A stretch of 64,000 nucleotides of DNA. Source: Spisula solida. Its lineage: Eukaryota; Mollusca; Bivalvia; Venerida; Mactridae. The notes under the pieces were generated by a model. It was not told the DNA's origin. It made no database searches and was given only the letters and a program-made list of their open reading frames with translations. The position numbers and the translations under genes were made by a program. This document shows positions 1 through 10,640 of this stretch, in pieces (the first letter of the stretch is position 1; each line of letters starts with the position of its first letter). The stretch spans positions 9,909,455 through 9,973,454 of the forward strand of contig OX365948.1 in assembly GCA_947247005.1 (NCBI GenBank). The letters run 5' to 3'.

Positions 1-199
1 TAATCTGCCAATGACCCCACTTCGAGGGAAGCCAATAGACAGAGTTTGTGTGATACAAAGAATCTGGACGTACTGCCCTAGCTCCTTCCAAATGGACCCC
101 TTTTTTCATTATCGCTCCCGAAGTATAGCATCGATACACGCGATCAGTTTGTCACTATAGTTGGGCGAGAAACACTGAGGAGCGTTTCTGAAATATACA

Positions 200-262
200 A
201 TGTCCCGGCCGAGAATCGAAGCAGGAACCGTAGTCAAGAGCGCATAGCCACTCGGCCACACC
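200..262 (-). repeat. Degenerate tRNA-like sequence (tRNA pseudogene or SINE head)
   Basis: Read on the minus strand, this stretch has an A-box-like 'TGGCCGAGTGG' and, about 30 nt later, a B-box-like 'GCTTCGATTCT'. These are the internal RNA polymerase III promoter elements of tRNAs and tRNA-derived SINEs. No convincing cloverleaf forms, because the acceptor and anticodon stems do not pair cleanly, so this is not a functional tRNA. The Ser/Leu-type A box is only suggestive. Confidence 0.4.
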
Positions 263-3200
263 GTTACATCCATGCAATTTACGATAAAATAAAATAAAGT
301 AATTTACCTTATATGCCATTCTGATGCTGATTGAAACTCCTGTTCTGTATCGTCTGTCGGAATATGGTCGAATGGAATCTGTTATAAACGTACCATATTT
401 CATTTAAATAAATATAATTAATTAATTATTTATTAATTCTTTGTTCAATTATAAGTGCTTAACCCCATTGGGTATTTTGATTACTTTCGTAGCAATTGGT
501 TATCGCTGGGCAACGGATTTTGACCAAAACATTGCGTGTTGCGTACATGTGCCCCAGTTCACGTATCACATTCCCAGGGGTGGAATTTTTATCCCAAGTC
601 GAGGTTTAATGGTCAAACTCTAATACTTATGTGATATATGTGACTGTAACATAATTGATATCAGAAAATAATGGGAATCAATTACGACTGTGAAGTTCTG
701 ATTGCATTAATATACTAATTAATAAATAATCACTGTATCTAGTAAATGTTCTCCAGAGGTACAGCGATTATTATCATAATATATAATATAATAATGTCTC
801 AAATCATGAAACCACGCACGCAGTATATCGATCTTAAAATGGTTGGACATAGTGCTACTGAGGATTCTTAGTGTATGTACACTCAAACATGTTTAAAAAA
901 CGCACCACTTATGAAACATCAATTTAATTGTTGAAAACATTGATCTATTGTTATTTGACTTCAGGTAACTAATCTTCAGTCTATGCACAATGTTATGTAC
1001 ATGCACATGTCACTGTAACGAGTTTGAAATAAATTATAGTATGAATAAAAGGGTCACCCATGAAGATGAAAGTCGCAATTTGTAACAGGAGAAAATGTAT
1101 TTAACTCTTTATTGACAATGATGAAAAAAATAATGCAATAGTATGTTTTCGACTTATCCGTTGTCACCATGCATTTGACTTACATTGCGTGCAATCATGT
1201 GAAATCGATTCAAATGATGCAACATGTACTCATGTTGCTTCCTGGCAGCTGAACAGCCCTGCTACTGCCCTTTGGCTCATTTAAGCTTGTAGCGAAACCA
1301 AAAGCACCCGAAATATATTTAGAGCTAATCGCAGCATATCAAAGCCACAAGAAAATACTGTTTATGGGTTTTTTTCAGTGCGTACATAATACAGTACAGT
1401 GAACAATTTAAAGCGAATATCGATCCGTTATTTTGTAATAATTTAATACTATAATGTTTTAATGAGTGGCTAAAGTAACAAAGGTAAAGACCGTCTTACG
1501 TTTACGAAAGTATACTTGAACATACATATCACTTCCATGTTGATGTTTATCCTTTTTGTTTATCGTTTCTGTCCAAATTATGAACATGGCAAACATAATA
1601 GTACCTGTCCGGTTAATTCTGGATATATCCCCTCATGTATTACGATGAATTTGGTCTGATCCTGACCTTTATGCATAAATATATTACAAAGTTCTTGCGT
1701 TGAATATATTTCCACGAGCAAATCGTACAATATCGGTCCTTATCGGTCGGGGTTATAAATATATAAAGACAAGATATCAGCTAATAAATTATGCCAATAG
1801 AAGGTGGAGTATCGCTTCAAATTCTCTGAACAATAACTGTACGGTGGATCACTCAACTATACTGTAAATCACAGGTTGGTAACTTTGGTGGTGAGATGTC
1901 CATTCTTTGACCAGAAGGCATTCATTTCTATCGCCATTTGAAATTTGCTATTCGGCACGTAAGCCAAGCCAAGAGACACAGCTGTCAACAACAAAATACT
2001 GTCGAGAATTGTAAATCTTTTACTGAATAAGATGACGAAAAACGTCATATGTCGTTAAATGAATCTCTATGACTCCTGTCAGGATACAAATATATTGTTA
2101 GTGGATATTTGTCGAGGTTGTTTCCAGTTATAATCCCAGATCAATCGTTACTTGACCGCCAAACCTCTGCGACAAAACCGTCATTTCAAGTATCAGATAT
2201 TGCAATCAGCGTCTGTGAGCTGGCCGTTTATTATTGGTTGCTAAGGAGCGATGAACGTGTGATACGGACACAACTAACAGAAATGCAAATAACCTTATAA
2301 TGAATAGAAACATGTATAAGCTATGGTGTGAACACTGAGTCAAAGCAATTCTACACATGAGTTTAAAATATGTTTTCCACAACAACTACTCCTTTCGCTT
2401 GATATAAGCTAAAGTGGTATTTAACACCAAATATAAGTTAATATCATACGTCATATAATTATGCAACACGTTCGAGTACATTAGTTCACTCCTGATTGTG
2501 AAGACATTGCTTTCTGTGACATTACCATGAAATAAAATAGATCTTACTCAGGAAATCAACAACACATCTATTTCACAAGTTATGTTCTGATATTATACCC
2601 TTTAACCACACACCATAACAATTAAAGCAATGGTCATGTAATGTCCAATGTTGTGCATGATTATTGTACAAATAGAAATCTGCCGTCAACGACGCTAAAT
2701 AGTAAATACAAATCAAGTGAACATAATTATACACGTACATGCTTCGTTACATTTGATATTCTATAAACATTCATAGGAATCATATTTTAATATTAAGGCC
2801 CAAAACACTATCGGCCCCGTTACTGACCCGCACCCCTTTGAGAAATATCAGGTTACAATGATACATCGTACGTGTATATGAACTTTTCTGTTTTGTTCCA
2901 TTTTAATTAATACCACACATTGTGCAAGTCCTCACTCACTATACAGTATACACTGTACTTTACTCACGGTCCCTTCAAGTAGGATACTTAATTTTCCCCA
3001 AGAACCAAAGGTGAAGGTGATCCATTTATGTTGATGCAGTATCCATTTCCAAAAGAATTTGCTATCACAAGCAAACGTTAGGGAAATTTCAAACTATATA
3101 ATTTACATTTTATGGTTATATAGCATTCTCTTGTTATGTAGGCATTCTTGGTAAAATTCTGTGACAAGACTTAAAGTCGTGTTGTCTATAACAATACCTT

Positions 3201-3425
3201 TGTCGTCTGCACCACACACCCCTCCGGAACCGCGCCTGCTACGTTTTTACATTTGCTCAAGTCGTTTCCATGGCGTCACGAACATCTATTGTTCATAAGT
3301 TTGTATTGAGAGAAAAAAATGTTAGCCTATGTAACAGGCCTAGTATACATTCTATATCTAAATATAAATACGTACACATAGATCTATTTTGAACACAATA
3401 ATCAGCAATTAAACGAATTTATTAA
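263..3425. other. Gene-free AT-rich stretch
   Basis: I see no splice-supported exon, no long open frame with sensible composition and no clear repeat here. The sequence is AT-rich with scattered short palindromes. It may be intergenic or intronic to a gene off the left edge. Confidence 0.5.
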
Positions 3426-3633
3426 CCTCATCCGTTTTAAGTCACCCGTGCAGCAACCGTTAGTATCTAGTAGTTTATAAAGGCGGAGCTATCGAGTATG
3501 ATTGATAGTTTTAACACCTAACTTATATACCTCATCCGTTTTAAGTCACCCGTGCAGCAACCGTTAGTATCTAGTAGTTTATAAAGGCGGAGCTATCGAG
3601 TATGATTGATAGTTTTAACACCTAACTTATATA
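3426..3633. repeat. Perfect tandem duplication of a 104-bp unit (2 copies)
   Basis: The unit beginning 'CCTCATCCGTTTTAAGTCAC' is present twice back to back, at 3426 and 3530, with no difference that I can see. The perfect identity points to a very recent duplication or to an assembly artefact. No gene is evident in the unit. Confidence 0.85.
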
Positions 3634-3895
3634 GTGTGCATGTTTCTATTGCGAGCACCTTCTATATCACATAGCCTTCCAGATATATCATGACCAATAG
3701 GCACAAACATCTGATATCTGGAAGTTGTGACAGTACGAATAGTCATATGCAAAGACAATATTCTCTACTGTTGTTTTATGGTGCGAGTTCATTTTATGCA
3801 CAGCAATATTCAGAAAACGTATCCCCATCTCTGTGACACGAGGAATGTAAAACTATACATTATTATATACACTGTTTTCAACGTTGAATATTTAA

Positions 3896-4249
3896 TTACG
3901 GTTTTACAACTTTATAAGCAACACAGTCCCTCAGACAGTGTAAATATATCAGCGCACATAATTCCTGGCACTGTTTCTGCTTTTCAAAGTCATGAGAGTA
4001 CTCCACATCACATTTGGTTTCACACAGATCCAGTTCAATGTCTTTGTTCGCATTACAGCCCCAATCACAATCATTCGTCCGAACATTTTTAATTTTCAAA
4101 ACGGTGTCCAAAACGGGTTTTCCAACATCCGGTATCCCCAAAGCGCCGTCTGTCTTGGTCGGTTTTGGTGTTGAAAGCGAGGCTGGTCGTTGACCGGTAG
4201 TTGCTGCCAAACAACAAGACACCGACAGCAGTAAGCAGACCAGGATTCC
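3896..4249 (-). CDS. Secreted 8-cysteine protein, last coding exon (paralogue of the gene at 37446-39822)
   Basis: The product is a small secreted cysteine-rich protein of unknown function. The exon opens directly after a 3' splice site ('TATATTTCCAG' at 4250-4260 in minus reading) in phase 0. It reads 117 residues to a TAA stop. The first residues are a hydrophobic signal-peptide core (GILVCLLLSVSCCLAA), so the start Met must lie in an upstream exon that I could not locate. The mature part has a Pro/Thr/Lys-rich linker, then eight cysteines spaced C-x3-C-x10-C-x3-C-x13-C-x3-C-x6-C-x3-C. Pairs of C-x3-C suggest a disulfide-linked helical hairpin. The second window gene of this kind shares the Cys framework, the 'CA' and 'CL' residues near the C-terminus and the phase-0 intron before the signal core. 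I recognise no named family. Confidence 0.72.
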   Translation of the reverse strand, partial: GILVCLLLSVSCCLAATTGQRPASLSTPKPTKTDGALGIPDVGKPVLDTVLKIKNVRTNDCDWGCNANKDIELDLCETKCDVEYSHDFEKQKQCQELCALIYLHCLRDCVAYKVVKP

Positions 4250-5609
4250 CTGGAAATATAAAATGTGCAGGTTTTTATTTTGATAAATAGAACGATAAAA
4301 CTTACGTCAAAGTCAAAACAATAAAACCATATTTTCATGAGACCGTTTTATTTTTTTCCTTCAGCTTGGAAACCTCAGAAGCAAACTTACACATTGTATT
4401 TCAAAATTGTCAAGGTAAAGTAACAGTTTACACATGATGATGTACAATAGTTTTAACTTTGCAAATATCCCTAGCGCACTTCATCATTAGGTTACGTCAT
4501 TGTTAATTGAATTTGAACATATCTGCATGAAAAGGAGAAAGGGCGAGTAGGTGAACACGTGGATACACACTTTTCAGGGACGATGAAACATCAACATAGA
4601 ATAAAATAGAATATAGTTTATTTGCATATTTAGTCCTGAAAAGGACTTTTTACAAAGCAACAATAATACAATTAGATAAACAGCATGGTGATATATATAT
4701 ACATATAGATGAACCCTGAAAGAAAATGAAACATGTGCATCAATAAAAATTGAAACATAGCAACACATACTGGTTTCCTTGAAACATACAAAACACACCA
4801 AAGCATGAATAGTGTATAAGATGTCACGATAGCGTTACTGTCTCTCGTGTACTTTTTAAACATATGGAAAGTTGGAAACCATAAAAAGACATCCCGACAT
4901 ATCATACTCGCTATTTTATTTCGTATAACGATATATTATTTATCGTTTTTGTTAAAAACGCAATCATTCAAATGTTAAATTTTGATTGAAAAACACCATT
5001 TACATGTAGATCTAGTCCAGAAACTGTTGACTATACTCACCGAAAGATCGTACGATCGAATTATCAAAAGATATACAGGTAGTTAGTTTGACTGTGTGAA
5101 TTCTGTTCGAAAAATTAACTATTTTGTATAATCAAAGCATAAGAGCTACTTAAGGTGCGTCAAGACGGTATAATCTTGGTGTATAAGATGTACATCTTGC
5201 CTAACTACACAGTAAATCTTGACTTATAACTCTTACGTTATTTCAATCCAAACAATATACAACACCTACTCATGTTCTATCCTATTCTTTGTAAATAATG
5301 GAGTCGATTGGGTAGACATTAATTGTAATATTGTGACAGTGACGTTGCAGTTTATGTGTACGCAAAAATCACAACCATTGTCTAAACAGGTAGAGCGAAG
5401 TTAGGTATGTTTGTTTAGCATTGAAAGTATAGTTGTTTGTACAGTATAAGCCTTTATAATTGGTTTTACACCGTTATAGTGGACTCGACCGCTGCGTCAC
5501 TTGATTTTTATCCTGACTGGACTATAGGGCTGTGTATTGACGATTTGTACCATTATTGACGAAAATGGAAGGTATAATTTGAGAGCGGTATACGATAATA
5601 CACTAGACC
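4250..5609. other. Probable intron or upstream region of the 8-Cys gene; no exon found
   Basis: The first exon of the minus-strand 8-Cys gene should lie to the right of 4249. In the paralogue it ends in ATG followed by a GTAAG donor. I found no equally good minus-strand ATG-GTRAG here. The nearest weak candidate is the ATG at 5549-5551 followed by GTACAA. A perfect 12-bp palindrome 'GATCGTACGATC' lies at 5046-5057. Otherwise the stretch is AT-rich and featureless. Confidence 0.4.
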
Positions 5610-5708
5610 AATGTTCTAACTACATATACACATGTTTTCAAAAATCATGTGATTTAACAAAACGGATCCAGAGATATTAATATTTAAAGCCGGTGTAGTT
5701 AGAACATT
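5610..5708. mobile_element. 99-bp miniature inverted-repeat element
   Basis: Perfect 15-bp terminal inverted repeats 'AATGTTCTAACTACA' (5610-5624) and 'TGTAGTTAGAACATT' (5694-5708) enclose 69 bp of AT-rich DNA with no coding capacity. This is the structure of a MITE. It ends 12 bp before the left breakpoint of the large tandem duplication. The target-site duplication is not clear. Confidence 0.6.
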
Positions 5709-5801
5709 AGTCACGTGTAGTTGGTTTTATTTTTTACAAGGACTATCAATATTATACTGCATCAAAGCATGATATGCCTCTACACTGCATTCTGAAAATA
5801 T

Positions 5802-6065
5802 ATGTTCCTGTCCTCCATTAATATACATGTATATGGACACATCACAACTTATAATAGGTTTCTTTATTTAAAGAGCATACAAAACATGTTCAAAAAGGTA
5901 ATAATAAATCGGGCAAGGAGAGCAGAACATTCAGAAGAATATTCACCACAACACCGAATCATACGGACAAGGAGAGCAGAACATTCAGCAGAATATTCAC
6001 CACAACACCAAATCACACGGACATGGAGAGCAGAACATTCAGCAGAATATTCACCACAGCACTGA
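5802..6065 (+). pseudogene. Short ATG frame running into the 54-bp repeats (doubtful coding)
   Basis: An ATG frame of 87 residues enters the 54-bp array and reads 18-residue repeats rich in Arg, His, Glu and Ser (for example AEHSAEYSPQH). It stops where a repeat carries TGA in place of the CGA arginine codon. The second duplication unit has the same ATG at 14310 but stops after fewer repeats. No splice sites or known domain support a gene. It may be a decayed repeat protein or simply chance in a minisatellite whose period is a multiple of three. Confidence 0.2.
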
Positions 6066-6383
6066 ATCACACGGACAATGAGAGCAGAACATTCAGCAGA
6101 ATATTCACCACAACACTGAATCACACGGACTAGGAGAGCAGAACATTCAGCAGAATATTCACCACAACACTGAATCACAAGGACAAGGAGAGCAGAACAT
6201 TCAGCAGAATATTCACCACAACACTGAATCACACGGACAAGGAGAGCAGAACATTCAGCAGAATATTCACCACAACACTGAATCACAAGGACAAGGAGAG
6301 CAGAACATTCAGCAGAATATTCACCACAACACCGAATCACACGGACAAGGAGAACAGAGCATTCAGCCGAATATTCATTACAA
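5911..6383. repeat. 54-bp minisatellite, about 8.7 copies (duplication unit 1)
   Basis: Units containing 'GGAGAGCAGAACATTCAGCA' recur every 54 bp. Because 54 is a multiple of three, frames stay in register. The minus strand is open through the whole array with an 18-residue Cys-rich period (core CCGEYSAECSALL). The homologous array in unit 2 has about seven copies, so copy number changed after the duplication. Confidence 0.9.
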
Positions 6384-7333
6384 CAAGGACACAATACAAA
6401 CCCAACAGAAACAGTACGCGTACCATGTAAAGTCAAAGTAGATTTTTTTTAAAATCTGTAATCTAATTTTTCATTTAAAATGTAAGCCAACTTATTTAAT
6501 ATTAGGTCACTATTTTACCTAAACATACACCGTAAGCACTTTGAGCATAACGTGTATTGACTTCTCGTTGACATTTCACAAGATCAACCTTACAACTAAA
6601 CTAAAGGAATGAAGATGCGTTATTTAGAATTGCTGATGTACTGACATTAATTTACAAAAGTTATTGACAAAATTTTATTTTACCTCCCTCATCAGGATAT
6701 CGACAAGTTTAAAATGTTTGTTATAAGGGATGCTTAAAGTCCTTATTGACTTCTACAACAGATTATAGAAGATCTTATTAGATCAACCGAACATTTGCAT
6801 GTTATATTGGAATAATTACGTCAGATAATGAGGAGTTTCTTTAATTTAATTTAATTTAGTAATCGAGAATCGATTCTCAACAAGCATGGATACCGTCAGT
6901 TAGATATCAAGCGTTGTACATGATTTTGACGCCGATTTACTAGACCCCGAACTTGACGTATATGGAATGTGCATGGACCACCGTAATCATAGCAGTATGG
7001 TCTGTGTGGGCCACCGTATTCATGGCACAAGGTTAGCTTTTAGGAACCTAGCCACTTCTAGCTTTTTAAAAAGCTACACTTGTAACAACAACAAATATGG
7101 CCGCGCCCGTGGCACCCGTGAGAAACCGGGAAATCCTAACCGCTTTTGAAAGGCCATTTTTATTGGCTATTTTTTGTCTTAACCAATCGCGTTGTCTGTT
7201 ACAATTGCCGGGCATTTTGACTGTTACCTGGCTTCGTTTTGGTGATAAAGGCATATAGAAGGCGAAGCTGGAGACCACATTTGGAAGTGTTCGGAGTTTT
7301 AGGTGGGTCTTATAGTAAATTCCCATCGTAATA

Positions 7334-7355
7334 CTGGCTCGCTGTGGCGAGCCAG
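7334..7355. other. Perfect 9-bp stem, 4-nt loop hairpin
   Basis: 'CTGGCTCGC', then TGTG, then 'GCGAGCCAG' form a GC-rich perfect hairpin in AT-rich surroundings. It is conserved in duplication unit 2 near 15763-15784. Its function is unknown. It may mark the end of a small transposon-like repeat. Confidence 0.6.
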
Positions 7356-9988
7356 CAAAATATAATTTATATCCCTTTACCTTGCGTCAGAAACAATAGT
7401 TTTTACTTGATATAATGACATTACAAATTTAATTTGTTTATTTTTAATCAAATTTAACACATCGAATGTGCTGCTGTGAACTTCTGGGTGTTCATGATCG
7501 TACACTAGGTTATAAGTCGACACATGCGTTTGTCGATGCGTTGATGACTCATCTTTGAAACGAAATCACGACTTTTGGTAGACACTTCAGTCCGTGTCTA
7601 TGCTTATCAAGTATTCTCTGTCCGAAACATAGTACGTAGTCTGGGAACTTGACTAACCACTGATGTATGAGGATGGTGTTTATCAGAATGAGTGAATTCA
7701 AACAACAGCCGTACACACAAAAACGGGCACTGAAATTATGATAACTGTATCAATCGTACTTTGAAAGTGTCTGTACTTGCAATGCTATCAGCGCTTTGAT
7801 ATTCGCAAACAAAAACAAAACGCTTACAATACTCGACGTGAATGCATGCTATAGTTAAATTACAGACATGTTACGATGACGTAACTAACATAATCATAAT
7901 GATTCTAATTCACGGCTGAGTTTTTACAAGATGCTAAAATCATACCTTAATTTATATTCTGACTCAGGTGGGAATGTCTTTTTTCTCAGACGAATGTAAC
8001 ATGAACAGTTTCAGACACACTCAAAGCTTTTGTATATCTGATTTATTCTAACAATAGTGATCGTAGAATTACAACAGATAACAGAACAAACAACACGAAT
8101 CCGACGATATGCTAGACAATTAATTATAGGTTTTATTCGAACATATGTACAAAACAGTTTACTTGATATTATTATATGTTTATTTTTTATTTATATTTTT
8201 TATTTGATTATATGTATATGTTTGTGTAGAGATATCATTGCAAGTTTGCACTTATTCATGTGAAATCATGGGCATATTGCCTTATTTTCGAAATAAACTA
8301 TTTAATATTTAACTATTTTGTGAAATGTACAACTCACGGAGCATTAGTTGACTTAATGAGCTTGGGTAATTGTATTGATTTTATATTACCAAGTATACAG
8401 TCATACCTATTTGCAAAGACCACCCATGGTTACAGCAAAATTGGTCTTTATTGACAGGTGGTCTCTCTTAATCATCACTGAAAACGGTCTGATGGTAGGT
8501 ACAATTGATCGTATTTGCAGACAGGGTTTAACATAATTACTGTTGATCGCAGATAGTCTTTAGCAGTTGACTAAACTGTTAACTAAAACACGGTTAGGCC
8601 GACAGTGTTAAAGTAAAATCTTGACCCGGATATACATAAAAACAATACACGCCGTGATACATTTCAAAGAGGAAGTCTCAAGTACTATGAACACGTTTAT
8701 ACAATTGTAGAAAAGTATATTACATGCTTCTTTACATTCGCGTTATATTAGCAAATAAAAATTACAGGATGCTCTGTTGTACATCAAAATCTCCATAAAT
8801 TATATTTTTACGTAGCGACATATTAAATTTGCATATCGTAAGAAATACGATATTTTCATTCTCCTTTCACCTCGCTGTACTATCATTTACAGACGATCGT
8901 ACGCTGCAACATATAAACGAACAATTGTTTGTACTCAAACCGTACCAACATCTATTTACCGATGTAATTTACAATATTCGGCAATAATGGGGTGTAACGT
9001 GTACGTGCTGTGATATCTATAACACAGAATTGTTTTATCTTAAAACAAGCAATTGTTTTTCTACAGACATGAAGCAACATGCCAACTACGTGTGCACCAA
9101 ACATGTTGTTAAAGACGATTACCACTTTCTTTTATGCCCTAGTAGATATTCAAACATTAAAAACATGTTAATGTAGGCTCACTACTAACATATTTATTTC
9201 CCTTACGTCGACTAAAAGAAAATCAAAAATGCTAAATACAAAATGTAAATTGCTAAATTCTTCTAACATTCTGTCTATTCGTACTGACATCGTTATCATC
9301 ATAATTGTCTCTATAATTATATTATGTAACTTGTTATTATGCCATGTATTTGTTCATGTATGCATATATTTTTGTATATATTTCTTTGCAAATATTTCTT
9401 TGCACATTTGTAAGTTATTTGTAAATAGCCAAAATGAAACGCCTTTTTGCTCATTATGCCAATAAACTTTGACCTTGTTATAACATTTTGTTGTTAAAAT
9501 ATTGTCCAAAGTGAATGAGCTAAACAAGAAATACAATACCAATGTTGTGCGACAAGGGCAGTTTATGGCTACCACAACCGTCGTACACAGTGGACACTTA
9601 GCAAGGGAACTGCCTAGAACACTTCAACGATTTCTTTGTCGGGACCGGGGCTTGTACACCGACAGATCTCACTAGATACGTATAAGTATAGAGGAAATCA
9701 GCAAGCTGGCTCACTGAAAGTTGTCTGTTTAATGCAAGTACGTTAATGGCTGTACTTTATTCCCAAATAAGTAATTATACGTGTTAGACAGTAAATCAGA
9801 CTCATTATTTGTTCTTTACGCAATCATATAATGCATTATGACATGATTGAATTTTCATTCCGTAGCAGTGACAAAAGGGTTAAGAATGGAATATTTCAGT
9901 TTTGTTTTTGATGTCATCGTCTGAACACTGACCACGTCCACATATATCGACGCTGTCTAGTTATGCTCGTCATAACCAACGCAAAATA

Positions 9989-10640
9989 AACAAGAGCCAT
10001 GATCACATGGCCATCCCCCGCCGTATATGATTGCCACTAATGGGCGTTAAATAGAAACAGGGCTAGCTATATATAAAAAGAAGGAAAGAGGTGTTATGGA
10101 AATAAATAATGAGTTAATTAATGAAATGGAACCAGGCAGAGTTCAATAGAAGGGGAAATGTTTTGGTTGATCACCCCCATAATTGCAATTTGTCGAAAAA
10201 ATGTGAGGACTATACTGACAAAATCATCAAATTTAATTTAATTTTTAAAATGAATCTAAACTAAATATTTTTAAAAAAAAAATTTCCACCATAATTTTTA
10301 TTATAACAGTATAAATGCATGATTTAGATACAAAATATTACATAAACACTTAACAAATAAAAAAAGATATGTTCGCAGTGGGGTTTGAACCAACGACCCT
10401 CAGGAATATGTCAAAATTATTTCAAATTTAAACAAAGGGAGATAATTTCAAAACTGGGCCATATAGAGTTATGGTTCTTGGTCACTGCGCTTCTCCTAGT
10501 TGCTATCTATTCACATACCAAGTTTCAAGTCAATACCACAAATAGTTTAAGAGTAATGCTCCGGAAAAGATATGGGACGGACGGACGGAATGACGGATGC
10601 ATACTATTACTATATCCCTTCGCCTTCGGCGGGGAATAAC
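9989..10640 (+). mobile_element. Non-autonomous repeat element (duplication unit 1)
   Basis: The element opens with 'AACAAGAGCCATGATCACAT' and closes with 'CGCCTTCGGCGGGGAATAAC'. The ends are weakly inverted ('CCCCCGCCG' against 'CGGCGGGGA'). It includes a B-box-like stretch near 10381-10400 and GACGGACGGA-type repeats near 10575. The style matches non-coding dispersed repeats known from bivalves, which is recalled rather than searched. No transposase is encoded. Confidence 0.6.

Noticed and set aside
5864..6436. Minus-strand 190-residue Cys-rich repeat frame in the 54-bp array
   Set aside because: The period is a multiple of three, the start is not ATG, there is no signal peptide or splice support, and the copy in unit 2 is shortened. 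Treated as a repeat artefact.
7066..7326. Minus frame of 86 residues, also open in duplication unit 2
   Set aside because: Shared openness is expected because the units are nearly identical. No ATG context, family or splice partner supports coding.
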